A stretch of DNA of 64,000 bases. Source: Streptomyces acidiscabies (GTDB taxonomy: Bacteria > Actinomycetota > Actinomycetes > Streptomycetales > Streptomycetaceae). The notes beneath the pieces were generated by a model, which did not search any database, was not told the DNA's origin, and saw nothing but the letters and a program-made list of their open reading frames with translations. The stretch covers positions 4,278,001 to 4,342,000 of the forward strand of contig NZ_JAGJBY010000002.1 of assembly GCF_020010905.1 (NCBI RefSeq). The letters run 5' to 3'. A program made the position numbers and the translations under genes. The stretch's first letter is position 1, and each line of letters begins with the position of its first letter. This document shows positions 24,404 to 32,434 of the stretch, piece after piece.

Positions 24404-25205
24404 CATATCCCTCCTCGTCAAACCCCCCGCCCCGCGCGCCGGTTGGCGGCTCGTGCCCGCGCGGGTCGGCGCGATGTGCGTCGTCGAACTCCAGAAACTC
24501 CGGCACGACCGGACCGAGTTGTACACGCGCGCCGTGCAACCGGCCCTGTGGCTGCTGATCTTCGGGCAGACGTTCACCCGCATCCGCGCGATCCCCACCG
24601 GGGGCATCCCGTACGTCGACTACCTCGCGCCCGGGATCATCGCCCAGTCCGCCATGTTCATCGCGATCTTCTACGGCATCCAGATCATCTGGGAGCGTGA
24701 CGCGGGCGTCCTCAACAAGCTGCTCGTCACGCCGACGCCGCGCGCCGCGCTCATCACCGGCAAGGCGTTCGCCGCCGGCGTGAAGTCGGTGATCCAGGCC
24801 GTCGTCGTCATCGTCATCGCCGCGCTGCTCGGGGTCGCGCTCACCTGGAACCCGCTCAAGCTGCTCGGGGTGCTCGCGGTCGTCGTGCTCGGGTCCGCGT
24901 TCTTCTCCTGCCTGTCCATGACCATCGCCGGGATCGTCCTGAGCCGCGACCGGCTCATGGGGATCGGGCAGGCGATCACCATGCCGCTGTTCTTCGGCTC
25001 CAACGCGCTCTACCCCGTCTCCGTGATGCCGGGCTGGCTCCAGGCGGTCAGCGCGTTCAATCCGCTCAGTTACGAAGTGAACGCGCTGCGCGGTCTCCTG
25101 ATCGGTACGCCGGCGCATCTCGCCGTCGATTTCGGGGTGCTCGCGCTCGCCGCCGCGCTCGGTGTCGCCGCGTCCTCCGCGCTGCTCGGCAGGCTCGCCC
25201 GGTGA
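24363..25205 (+). CDS. ABC-2 type transporter permease
   Basis: 280 residues with about six membrane segments: LLIFGQTFTRIRAI, GIIAQSAMFIAIFYG, VVIVIAALLGVALTW, and the conserved GSNALYPVSVMPGWLQAVSAFNPLSYEVNALR of DrrB-type permeases. It overlaps the ATPase gene by 41 bp in another frame and has its own AGGAGA ribosome site, so the pair is translationally coupled. Confidence 0.92.
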   Translation: MSEAPAVPLSVSADISLLVKPPAPRAGWRLVPARVGAMCVVELQKLRHDRTELYTRAVQPALWLLIFGQTFTRIRAIPTGGIPYVDYLAPGIIAQSAMFIAIFYGIQIIWERDAGVLNKLLVTPTPRAALITGKAFAAGVKSVIQAVVVIVIAALLGVALTWNPLKLLGVLAVVVLGSAFFSCLSMTIAGIVLSRDRLMGIGQAITMPLFFGSNALYPVSVMPGWLQAVSAFNPLSYEVNALRGLLIGTPAHLAVDFGVLALAAALGVAASSALLGRLAR

Positions 25206-25382
25206 CGTGATGTGCGGCACGTTTGCACAAGGTGTCACCTCGGGCGTTCCGATATTTCCGCTGGGCACGGCTTGATCACCGATCAAAAGGGACGATGTCC
25301 CAGGCCACGGGGTATTCCGCTCATTTGACAGTGCACTCGGGCCACGGATAGGACTCAGCCGGTGGACGTCGGGAGGTGGGCC

Positions 25383-25913
25383 GTGTACGAGCCGAACGTG
25401 GTCGGAGACTGGCAGGAGTACGAGGCGTACTCCGGTCTGCGCCTGTGCGTGAACCGGCTGGAGCGCGCGGAGCCCCCGCGAGGCCGCGACGACGCCGCCG
25501 ACGGTCTCACGTACTTCAGGCTCCGCGTGGTCGTCGAGAACCGCGGCGAGGCCAAGTACTGCGTCCACCTGGAGGACGGCCAGATCGACGTCCGCCTCGG
25601 CCCCGACGGTGAGAGCGCCTTCGTCGACTGGCGCAACTCCCAGTTCGTGGAGGGCTTCGACGTCTACCCCCTGCGCCGGGTGACGGCGGTCCTGCACGCG
25701 GCCGGCCCCGAGTCCGCGCTGGACCGCATCGACATCCAGGTCCAGCTCCGGGTGGACGACGAATGGACCGAACGCCGGTTGTGGACGGGCGGGTTGGACC
25801 TCTGCGAGGAGCGGGTGGGCGCGGCCCCCTGCGCGGGGCGCGAGGACGACCTGTCCCGCCAGGTGAGCAACTACCTCCGGGACCAGGCCGAGGCGGGGGA
25901 CGGGACGTCCTGA
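25383..25913 (+). CDS. Conserved hypothetical protein
   Basis: About 176 residues from the GTG at 25383, which has GGGAGG about 7 bases upstream (an earlier GTG at 25362 is possible). No signal peptide, membrane segment or recognised motif. Composition is mixed beta-like with many charged residues (YFRLRVVVENRGEAKYCVHLEDGQIDVRLG). I do not recognise the family. Convergent with hemC, 4 bp apart. Confidence 0.75.
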   Translation: MYEPNVVGDWQEYEAYSGLRLCVNRLERAEPPRGRDDAADGLTYFRLRVVVENRGEAKYCVHLEDGQIDVRLGPDGESAFVDWRNSQFVEGFDVYPLRRVTAVLHAAGPESALDRIDIQVQLRVDDEWTERRLWTGGLDLCEERVGAAPCAGREDDLSRQVSNYLRDQAEAGDGTS

Positions 25914-25917
25914 GGGC

Positions 25918-26853
25918 TCAGTGGGGGATGCCGTCGATCAGTTCCCGTGCTCCCTGTCGCAGCAGCGCCACCGCGACCGACGTGCCCAGCGTCGCCGGGT
26001 CCAGCGGGCCCGCCCATTCGTGGGCGTTCAGGCGGGTCTTGCCGTCCGGGGTGAAGACGCAGGCGCGCAGCGAGAGTTCGCCGGTGCGGTCGACCTGGGC
26101 GTAGCCGGCGATGGGGCTGTTGCAGTGGCCCTGGAGGACGTGGAGGAACATGCGTTCCGCCGTCGCCTCGCGGTGAGTCGACGGGTCGCCCAGCGAACTG
26201 ACCGTGTCGATCAGGTCCGTGTCGCCCTCGCGGCACTGGAGGGCCAGGATGCCCGCGCCGATGGGCGGCATCATCGCCTCGGGGGAGAGGATCTCGGTGA
26301 TGACGTCGGTGCGGTCGATGCGCTCCAGCCCCGAGACCGCGAGCAGCAGCGCGTCGGCCTCGCCCGCAGCCAGCTTCTCCAGCCGCCGGTTCGCGTTGCC
26401 CCGGAACGGCACGCACTCCAAGTGCGGGTGAGTGGCCGCCAGTTGGGCGATACGGCGGACCGAGGAGGTGCCGATGCGGGTGCCGTCGGGCAGCTCGTCC
26501 AGGGTCAGGCCGCCGGGGTGGATCAGCGCGTCCCGGACGTCGTCGCGCTTCAGGAACGCGGCGAACACGGTCCCGGCGGGCAGCGGCCGGTCCGCGGGCA
26601 CGTCCTTCACGCAGTGGACGGCGAGATCCGCCTCCCCGGCGAGCAGCGCGGCATCGACCTCTTTGGTGAACGCGCCCTTGCCCTCGACCTGGGACAGGTC
26701 GCCCATCCACTTGTCACCGGTCGTCTTCACCGGCACGACCTCGGTCCGCACCCCAGGATGCAGGGCGCCCAACTCGGCGCGCACCCGCTCCACTTGGGCC
26801 AGAGCCATCGGCGAGTCACGGGAGACGATACGGATCAGTTCGGGTACCGACAT
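25918..26853 (-). CDS. hemC: Hydroxymethylbilane synthase (porphobilinogen deaminase)
   Basis: 311 residues. It joins four porphobilinogen units into hydroxymethylbilane in tetrapyrrole synthesis. Key residues are present: catalytic D84 in AVHCVKDVPAD, the arginines in GTSSVRRIAQL, and the dipyrromethane-anchoring Cys C244 in LQGHCNSPIAGYA. The family motif around D84 usually reads HSxKDxP; here HCVKDVP. It stands alone with no other heme genes nearby, so it is probably a paralogue of the copy in a main heme cluster. ATG 26853 chosen over an upstream GTG because it begins the conserved ELIRIVSRDSPMAL. Confidence 0.92.
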   Translation of the reverse strand: MSVPELIRIVSRDSPMALAQVERVRAELGALHPGVRTEVVPVKTTGDKWMGDLSQVEGKGAFTKEVDAALLAGEADLAVHCVKDVPADRPLPAGTVFAAFLKRDDVRDALIHPGGLTLDELPDGTRIGTSSVRRIAQLAATHPHLECVPFRGNANRRLEKLAAGEADALLLAVSGLERIDRTDVITEILSPEAMMPPIGAGILALQCREGDTDLIDTVSSLGDPSTHREATAERMFLHVLQGHCNSPIAGYAQVDRTGELSLRACVFTPDGKTRLNAHEWAGPLDPATLGTSVAVALLRQGARELIDGIPH

Positions 26854-26921
26854 GTGAGACACGATAGACCCTCCCGGCCGCCCCACGGACACCGCGTGCC
26901 CCCGTCCGGACGAGCCCCGGC

Positions 26922-26959
26922 CGTCCCCCGAACCCGGTCGGACCCGGATCCGGGGGACG
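26922..26959 (-). terminator. Stem-loop terminator after the NLP gene
   Basis: 9-bp stem CGTCCCCCG (26922-26930) with its complement (26951-26959) and a 20-base loop, 11 bp beyond the stop of the necrosis-inducing protein gene. Confidence 0.6.
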
Positions 26960-26969
26960 CCTCAGCAGC

Positions 26970-27746
26970 TCACGCGTTGGGGTCGAACGAGATCCCCGAG
27001 GGCAGCGCCTTCGTCAGATGGGCGGCGAAGTTCGCGTCCTTGAGCCCGAAGTTGGCGGACCCGAAGTCGTACGCGCTCAACTTGTCCCGCAGCCCCGCCG
27101 GGTACCCGTTCCAGCCGACCAGCGGCGGGTACTGCCAGGTGTGCTTCGCGTTCTCCGGCGGCTCGTCGCCCGAGCCCGCCAGCCGGAAGCAGTGCGTGCT
27201 GATCCCGTCCTTGTGGTAGACGACCTTCGCGTGTGTCCCGTCGAAGCGGACCGAGGACGCCGGACTGACCGTGAACGACCCGTGGTTGGACGTCGCGACG
27301 TACTGCACCGCGCCGTTCTGCACCCAGACCACGACGTGCTCCCAGTCGTGCCGGTGCCCGCCGATGCTGCTGTTCGCGAGGGCCTGGTCCTTCTCGAAGT
27401 ACAGGCCGTACATGTACGCGCACCAGCCGTTGTTGCACTTGGCGCGCGAGTAACTGTTCGTGTTGTCCAGGTCCGAGGCGTCATGGCACTCGCCGCTGAG
27501 CGAACCCGTCGGGTTCAGGCCGCCGTTGACCGTCCCGTCGGGGCCGATCGCCGGGGTCGAGTAGCAGCCGTCGGTGTCGTAGTCGAACGCCGGCAGGTAC
27601 GTCAGCTCGGCGGCCTCCGCGTTCTGCGGCAGCGCCTTCGGCGGAGCGGCGTACGCGGCCGTCGGGACGGCGAGCACGAGCGCGCCGGCGAGCGCCGACA
27701 CGGTGAGCCATCTGCGGCGGCCCGACGGGGACTTGGGTGACGACAA
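26970..27746 (-). CDS. Secreted NPP1/NLP necrosis-inducing family protein
   Basis: 258 residues with a signal peptide (SGRRRWLTVSALAGALVLAV, cleavage near AYAA). The diagnostic NLP heptapeptide is intact at residues 130-136 (GHRHDWE), with its acidic metal-binding residues, within SSIGGHRHDWEHVVVWVQNG. Several cysteines (C61, C87, C104, C109) could form disulfides. NLPs from plant pathogens and saprophytes bind plant sphingolipids and permeabilise dicot membranes; toxicity of this one is not known. TTG start at 27746 supported by GGAGGA 7 bases upstream. Confidence 0.9.
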   Translation of the reverse strand: MSSPKSPSGRRRWLTVSALAGALVLAVPTAAYAAPPKALPQNAEAAELTYLPAFDYDTDGCYSTPAIGPDGTVNGGLNPTGSLSGECHDASDLDNTNSYSRAKCNNGWCAYMYGLYFEKDQALANSSIGGHRHDWEHVVVWVQNGAVQYVATSNHGSFTVSPASSVRFDGTHAKVVYHKDGISTHCFRLAGSGDEPPENAKHTWQYPPLVGWNGYPAGLRDKLSAYDFGSANFGLKDANFAAHLTKALPSGISFDPNA

Positions 27747-27883
27747 GGCGTCCTCCGGATGGGGGGAAGAGGGGGAGCGTGGGGGGGCAGCTCAGCTTCC
27801 CCGTATTTCCCACCCCCGCCAAGAGGTCATGCACATATCAAAGGTGAAGTATCGGCGAAGACTTGGCTGTTGGGAGGCGCCGA

Positions 27884-29035
27884 TCACCACACGCACGGCA
27901 GCTCCGCCGTCACCACCGTCGGCCCGCCCGGCGGACTGGAGACGCCGACCGTCCCGTCCAGCGCCGCGACCCTGCGCCGCATTCCGGTCAGCCCCGACCC
28001 CGCGTGCTCGTCCGCGCCGCCCTTCCCCGCGTCGCGGATCTCGACCCGCAGCCCCCGCCTCGTCCGCGCCAGACCCACTTCCGCGTGATCGGCGCCGCTG
28101 TGCTTCGCGACGTTCGTCAGCGCCTCGGCGACCACGAAGTACGCCGCCGCCTCCACCGCAGCGGGCGGCCGTACGCCGTCGTCCAGACCCTCGGCACGCA
28201 CGTCGACCGCCAGTCCGCTGCTCCCCGCGAGCGCGCGTACGGCACCGGCCAGGCCACGGTCCGTGAGGATCGGCGGGTGGATGCCCCGTACGACGTGCCG
28301 CAGCTCGGAGAGGGCCTCCTCCGCCTGGCCGAGCGCGTCGTCCAGCAGCTTGCGCGCCTTCTCCGGGTCCGCCTCGTACGCCCGCTGCGCCAGCCCGATC
28401 CGCATCGACAGCGCGACCAGACGGGCCTGGGCACCGTCGTGCAGGTCCCGTTCGATACGGCGCAGTTCGGCGCCGTGCGCGGCGACCGCGTCGGCACGCG
28501 TCGTCGTCAGCTCCTCCACCCGCGCCTCCAGGAGGGCTTCCGGCGAGGGGCGCAGCAGGGTCGCCGACCAGCCCGCCTCCAGGTCGGCCAGCTTCGTGAT
28601 CAGCGGCAGGACCACCGCGCGCCGCCGCAGGATGCCGCACCAGACACCGTCCACGACCAGGCCGACCGGCCACAGCGGGACCATCAGCAGGTTCAGCCAG
28701 CCGTACGCGTACTGCGCGACCATCCACAGCAGGTCCTTGCCGGTGCCCGGGTCCCGTACGGCGGTCTTGATCCGGTCCGGCAGCGGGCCCGTGATCGGGC
28801 GGTACGCCTCCGGGATCGGCCGCCCCGTCCACCGCGCCGTCAGCGTCCGCTTGGCGCCCGCGATCCGGCGGACGATCAGCACCGTCTCCGGGAACATCCA
28901 GATGCCGATCACCGCGACGACACAGACGGCCGTGATCAGCAGGACCGTGATGAACAGGTACGACAGGAACGCCACGACCGCGGCGAGGGCGAGGTGGGCC
29001 GAGGCGCGGGCGGCCTGGCGGAGGGTCGCGAGCAT
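27884..29035 (-). CDS. Sensor histidine kinase (HisKA_3 type), orphan
   Basis: 383 residues. N-terminal membrane sensor domain of about four helices (LALAAVVAFLSYLFITVLLI, LLMVPLWPVGLVVDGVW), phospho-acceptor His in ERDLHDGAQARLVALSMR, ATPase N-box VVAEALTNVAKHSGA and G-box GSGLTGMRRR. The usual NarL-type partner gene is not adjacent. It starts 23 bp after the dehydrogenase gene, so the two are probably co-transcribed from the iteron promoter. Confidence 0.9.
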   Translation of the reverse strand: MLATLRQAARASAHLALAAVVAFLSYLFITVLLITAVCVVAVIGIWMFPETVLIVRRIAGAKRTLTARWTGRPIPEAYRPITGPLPDRIKTAVRDPGTGKDLLWMVAQYAYGWLNLLMVPLWPVGLVVDGVWCGILRRRAVVLPLITKLADLEAGWSATLLRPSPEALLEARVEELTTTRADAVAAHGAELRRIERDLHDGAQARLVALSMRIGLAQRAYEADPEKARKLLDDALGQAEEALSELRHVVRGIHPPILTDRGLAGAVRALAGSSGLAVDVRAEGLDDGVRPPAAVEAAAYFVVAEALTNVAKHSGADHAEVGLARTRRGLRVEIRDAGKGGADEHAGSGLTGMRRRVAALDGTVGVSSPPGGPTVVTAELPCVW

Positions 29036-29058
29036 GGGGCGTACGGCCTGTGCTTCCG

Positions 29059-29931
29059 TCAGTCGTCCAGCGTGACGACGATCTTCTCCGCCGCGCCCGG
29101 CGACAGCGCCAGTTCGAAGGCGCGGTCCGCCTCCGCGAACGGGATCGTGTGGCTGATCAGCTTCGCGAACCGGTCCTGGTGCTCGACGAGTTCGGGGGTC
29201 ACCTCGAAGATCTCCGTGGGGTAGCCCTGGGACGGGATCAGCGTCAACTCGCTGCGGAGCATGCCGCCGAGGTCGATCTCGCCCTTCTTCTGGACGGCGA
29301 CCATGACCAGTTTGGCGTGCCACTTCGCGCTGGCGACGACCGTGTTGAAAACGGCGGGGGCGCCGGCCGCGTCCAGGTAGATGTCCGTGCCGGGGCGGGG
29401 CTGGCCCAGCGCGTTCGCGGCCTGACCGTGCAGTTCCGTGAGGCGCGCGGCGACGTCTTCTGTCGCCGAGTCGATGACGGCGTCCGCGCCCACGGCCAGT
29501 GCCTTCTCCAGCCGGGAGGGGATGACGTCGACCACGGTGACGTGCTCGACGCCGCGCAGCTTGAACCAGATCGCCGCGCCGAGGCCGATGGGACCCGCGC
29601 CGAAGACGACGACCTTGTCCTCGGGGCGTGCCCCGGAGCGGTTCACCGCGTGCCGGGCCACCGCCATCGGCTCGTTGAGGGAGGCGACGGGGAAGGGGAC
29701 GGTGTCGGGGAAGACCGCGACGCTCCTGCCGACCTCGGCGTTCTCGACGAGCAGGTACTCGCTCATGCCGCCGTACGTCCCGCCGCAGCCGATGATGCCG
29801 GTCGGCGCGTCCTGCGGGTTCACCACGACGCGGTCGCCCGCCTTGAGGCCGGTGACCTCCGCGCCGACCCGGACGACCTCGCCGGCCGGCTCGTGCACGC
29901 CGGCGGTACGGACGGACTTCATGGTGCTCAT
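29059..29931 (-). CDS. Zinc-type alcohol dehydrogenase, N-terminally shortened
   Basis: 290 residues, against about 350 for the family. The cofactor half is complete (VVVFGAGPIGLGAAIWFKLRG, VDVIPSRLEKALAVGADAVID), but the start MSTMKSVRTAGV leads at once into HEPAGEVVRVGAEVTGLKAGDRV. The roughly 60 residues that normally lie between, with the catalytic-zinc Cys and neighbouring residues, are missing while the frame is kept. It may be inactive or may have a new role. A GAAAGG ribosome site lies 8 bases before the ATG. Divergent from the response regulator across three operator-like repeats. Confidence 0.8.
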   Translation of the reverse strand: MSTMKSVRTAGVHEPAGEVVRVGAEVTGLKAGDRVVVNPQDAPTGIIGCGGTYGGMSEYLLVENAEVGRSVAVFPDTVPFPVASLNEPMAVARHAVNRSGARPEDKVVVFGAGPIGLGAAIWFKLRGVEHVTVVDVIPSRLEKALAVGADAVIDSATEDVAARLTELHGQAANALGQPRPGTDIYLDAAGAPAVFNTVVASAKWHAKLVMVAVQKKGEIDLGGMLRSELTLIPSQGYPTEIFEVTPELVEHQDRFAKLISHTIPFAEADRAFELALSPGAAEKIVVTLDD

Positions 29932-29969
29932 CGCGGGGGCCTTTCGGGTCGGAGAGCCCTGGTTCGGTA

Positions 29970-30053
29970 TTGCTTGAGTAAGGCAAGCATGTGGGGGTTA
30001 CTTGAGTCAAGCAAGTTATTGGGATTTGCTTGAGTAAGGCAAGTAGGGGGCTA
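29970..30053. repeat. Three 28-bp-spaced iterons (candidate MarR operators)
   Basis: TTGCTTGAGTAAGGCAAG at 29970-29987 and again, identical, at 30026-30043, with TTACTTGAGTCAAGCAAG at 29998-30015. The starts are exactly 28 bp apart. Each motif is an imperfect inverted repeat (TTGC...GCAA outer arms). The third overlaps the predicted -35 of the response-regulator gene (TTGAGT-N16-TAGGGT). A fourth copy stands before marR at 32397. Confidence 0.8.
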
Positions 30054-30064
30054 GGGTGAACGGC

Positions 30065-30850
30065 ATGCTCGCTTTACGACGTCCGGACGACGCGGCGGCC
30101 TCTTCCTGCCCCGTCTGCCGGGCTCCCCTCGCCGCCGCCCCCCGAACTCCCCTCCCCGCCCTGGTCCGGGGCTCCGGACAACGCGTGCTCGTCGCGGCCC
30201 GGGACGTCGCCGTCGTCGAACTCCTCGCCGTGAGCCTGGAGTTGGCCGGGTACCGGGTCGGGCTCGCCGGGAGTTTCGGGGAGGCCGTGGCCCGGTTGGG
30301 GGAGGGGCGGTTCGAGCTGGCGGTGGTCGATCTGGGGCTGCCGGGGCTGCCGAGGAGCAAGGGGGCGGGGCGGCCGGTCGTGCGGCGGTTGCCGGTGCTG
30401 TACCTGCTGCCGCCCGACCGGCTGGAGGCGATCCTTCCGGAGCTGGACTCCGGGGAGAAGGATTACGTGACGACGCCGATCCGGGTCGCCGAAGTCCTCG
30501 CCCGGATGCGGGTGTTGCTGCGTTCCGCCGACCGGAGCCCGAGGGGCGCGTCACTCAGCTACGACGACCTGACGCTGGACGACGACGGCTGCCGTGCCGT
30601 ACGCGGATGCCGCACCCTCGACCTCACCCCCGCCGAGTACCGCCTCCTGCGCCACTTCCTCGTCAACGCCCACCGCGTGCTGTCGAAGGAACAGATCAGC
30701 CGGTTCGTGTGGGGCGACTTCCGGGAGGGCAACGCCATCGAGCAACTGGTCTCGCGGCTCAGGCGGAAGCTGGACCGGGACGGTCCCCCGCTGCTCCACA
30801 CCCGCCGGGGCTTCGGGTACTGGCTGGGCCGGGAGGAGAGCGAGGCGTGA
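30065..30850 (+). CDS. OmpR-like response regulator with degenerate receiver
   Basis: About 261 residues. An N-terminal extension of about 40 residues carries CPVC (CxxC). The receiver keeps the phospho-acceptor Asp (LAVVDLGLPG), but the acidic pair at strand 1 is reduced (VLVAARD) and the conserved Lys is Thr (KDYVTTPI), so normal aspartate phosphorylation is doubtful. The C-terminal winged helix is typical (LTPAEYRLLRHFLVN, VSRLRRKLDRDGPPLLHTRRGFGYWL). ATG 30065 fits a leaderless message from the -10 TAGGGT at 30052; GTG 30056 is an alternative. Confidence 0.85.
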   Translation: MLALRRPDDAAASSCPVCRAPLAAAPRTPLPALVRGSGQRVLVAARDVAVVELLAVSLELAGYRVGLAGSFGEAVARLGEGRFELAVVDLGLPGLPRSKGAGRPVVRRLPVLYLLPPDRLEAILPELDSGEKDYVTTPIRVAEVLARMRVLLRSADRSPRGASLSYDDLTLDDDGCRAVRGCRTLDLTPAEYRLLRHFLVNAHRVLSKEQISRFVWGDFREGNAIEQLVSRLRRKLDRDGPPLLHTRRGFGYWLGREESEA

Positions 30851-30868
30851 CCTGTGATCCAGGTCACG
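30846..30868. promoter_or_regulatory. Perfect inverted repeat at the regulator stop codon
   Basis: CGTGACCTG-TGATC-CAGGTCACG overlaps the TGA of the response-regulator gene. It may act as its terminator hairpin or as an operator for the P450 gene. Confidence 0.5.
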
Positions 30869-30906
30869 TCAGCTCCCCGTCAGCTTCCTGACCGGGTCGA
30901 GTCAGC
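30868..30906 (+). promoter_or_regulatory. GTCAGC direct repeats with 11-bp period
   Basis: GTCAGCT at 30868 and 30879, a weak match GACCGGG at 30890, and GTCAGCG at 30901: four positions in 11-bp register. This spacing is typical of OmpR/PhoB-type proteins binding head-to-tail, and the repeat lies between such a regulator gene and the P450 gene. Confidence 0.55.
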
Positions 30907-30956
30907 GCCTTCTGTTTGCCTGGGCCCACGGAACCCCCCACTTCCCGAGGAGAGCC

Positions 30957-32162
30957 ATGGCAGACGCGCTCACCGCACCGGAATTCCCCATGCCGAGGTC
31001 GAGCCGGTGCCCCTTCGACCCGCCGCCCGCTCTGACGGAACTCCGCGAGAAAGGGCCGCTGGCGAAGGTCAGGCTCTGGGACGGCAGCGAACCCTGGCTC
31101 GTCACGACGTACGCCGAGCAGCGCGCCCTGCTCGGCGACCCCCGCGTCAGCGCGGACCCGGACAACCCGGGCTACCCCACGAAGGCCTCGCCCGGCAGCG
31201 GTGACGGCAAGCTCAGCTTCATCATGATGGACGACCCGGAACACGCGAGGCTGCGCCGGATGGTGACCGGCCCGTTCGCGATCAGGAAGGTGGAGGCCCT
31301 GCGCCCCGCCGTACAGAAGATCACGGACGACCTGATCGACGGCCTCCTCGCCGGACCGAACCCCGTGGACCTGGTCGAGGCGTTCGCGCTGCCGCTGCCG
31401 TCCCTCGTGATCTGCGAGCTGCTCGGAGTCCCTTACGCGGACCACGACTTCTTCCAGAGCAACACGAAGACGATGATCCTCCAGACAGCGACCCCGGAAG
31501 AGCGGATGGCGGCCAGCCGGGCGATCGGCGGCTACCTCGGCGCCCTCCTCGAAGTGCGCGTCACCGACCCCCGCGACGACCTGATCTCCGGCATCGCGGG
31601 CCGGATCACGGCCGGTGAACTCGACCACCGGCAGGCCACCGAGATGGCCCTGCTGCTCCTGATCGCGGGCCACGAGACGACCGCGAACATGATCGCCCTC
31701 GGCACCCTGGCCCTGCTCAGGAACCCCGGCCAACTGGCCCTCCTGCGCCGGGGCGACGACCCGAAGTTCGTCGCGGGCGCGGTCGAGGAGCTGCTGAGGT
31801 ACCTGCACATCACCCACCTCGGCCGGCGCCGCGCGGTCACCGAGGACATCGAGATCGCGGGCCGTACGGTCCGGGCGGGCGAGGGCCTGATCATGGCCAA
31901 CGAGATCGGCAACCGCGACCCCGAGGCGTTCCCCGACCCGGACCGCCTCGACCTCACCCGCGACGCCCGCCGCCACGTCGCGTTCGGCTTCGGCGTCCAC
32001 CAGTGCCTCGGCCAGCCACTGGCCCGTATGGAACTCCAGGTCGTCTACGGCACCCTCTACAAACGCCTCCCCGACCTGAAGCTCGCGATCCCCTTCGAGG
32101 ACGTCCGCTTCAAGGACGACGCGTTCGTCTACGGCGTCCACAGCCTCCCCGTCACCTGGTAG
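30957..32162 (+). CDS. Cytochrome P450, CYP105-like
   Basis: 401 residues. I-helix AGHETTANM, K-helix ExxR (VEELLRYLHI), heme-binding FGFGVHQCLGQPLAR with Cys 350. The sequence and the ferredoxin gene 35 bp downstream resemble the CYP105 family of streptomycetes, which hydroxylate antibiotics, steroids and xenobiotics. ATG 30957 has GAGGAG just upstream. Probably controlled by the GTCAGC repeats. Confidence 0.93.
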   Translation: MADALTAPEFPMPRSSRCPFDPPPALTELREKGPLAKVRLWDGSEPWLVTTYAEQRALLGDPRVSADPDNPGYPTKASPGSGDGKLSFIMMDDPEHARLRRMVTGPFAIRKVEALRPAVQKITDDLIDGLLAGPNPVDLVEAFALPLPSLVICELLGVPYADHDFFQSNTKTMILQTATPEERMAASRAIGGYLGALLEVRVTDPRDDLISGIAGRITAGELDHRQATEMALLLLIAGHETTANMIALGTLALLRNPGQLALLRRGDDPKFVAGAVEELLRYLHITHLGRRRAVTEDIEIAGRTVRAGEGLIMANEIGNRDPEAFPDPDRLDLTRDARRHVAFGFGVHQCLGQPLARMELQVVYGTLYKRLPDLKLAIPFEDVRFKDDAFVYGVHSLPVTW

Positions 32163-32197
32163 TCCGCCAACTCCCCAGAGAACAACAGGAGATCACC

Positions 32198-32404
32198 GTG
32201 CAGGTGGAACTCGAAGCCGACAAGTGCGTGGCGTCCGGCCAGTGCGTGCTCGCCGCGATGGACGTCTTCGACCAGGACGACGACGGCATCGCCGTCCTCC
32301 TCGAAGCCGAACCCGCCGCCGACCAGCTCGACGACGTCCGCGAGGCCGTCGCCGTCTGCCCGGCCGGCGCCATCCGTCTCGTCGAGAAGCCGCAAGTTAC
32401 TTGA
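32198..32404 (+). CDS. [3Fe-4S] ferredoxin
   Basis: 68 residues. Three cluster cysteines are visible: C10 and C16 (DKCVASGQCVLAAMDVF) and a later Cys (AVAVCPAGAIRLVE), the pattern of P450 partner ferredoxins. Delivers electrons to the upstream P450. GTG start with AGGAGA 5-6 bases upstream. Its stop codon lies inside the marR operator-like motif. Confidence 0.92.
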   Translation: MQVELEADKCVASGQCVLAAMDVFDQDDDGIAVLLEAEPAADQLDDVREAVAVCPAGAIRLVEKPQVT

Positions 32405-32427
32405 GTTACGCAACAACAGGGTAAAGT
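32397..32427 (+). promoter_or_regulatory. marR promoter with fourth copy of the iteron motif
   Basis: TTACTTGAGTTACGCAAC (32397-32414) matches the three motifs at 29970-30043. TAAAGT at 32422-32427 serves as -10, and the ATG at 32435 would be at or next to the transcript start. Suggests autoregulation by MarR and control of the distant divergent promoter. Confidence 0.65.
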
Positions 32428-32434
32428 GGGGCGC

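Noticed and set aside
29970..30053. Iterons as a plasmid-type replication origin
   Set aside because: Only three copies, no Rep gene, and the motif recurs in front of marR; a regulator site explains it better.
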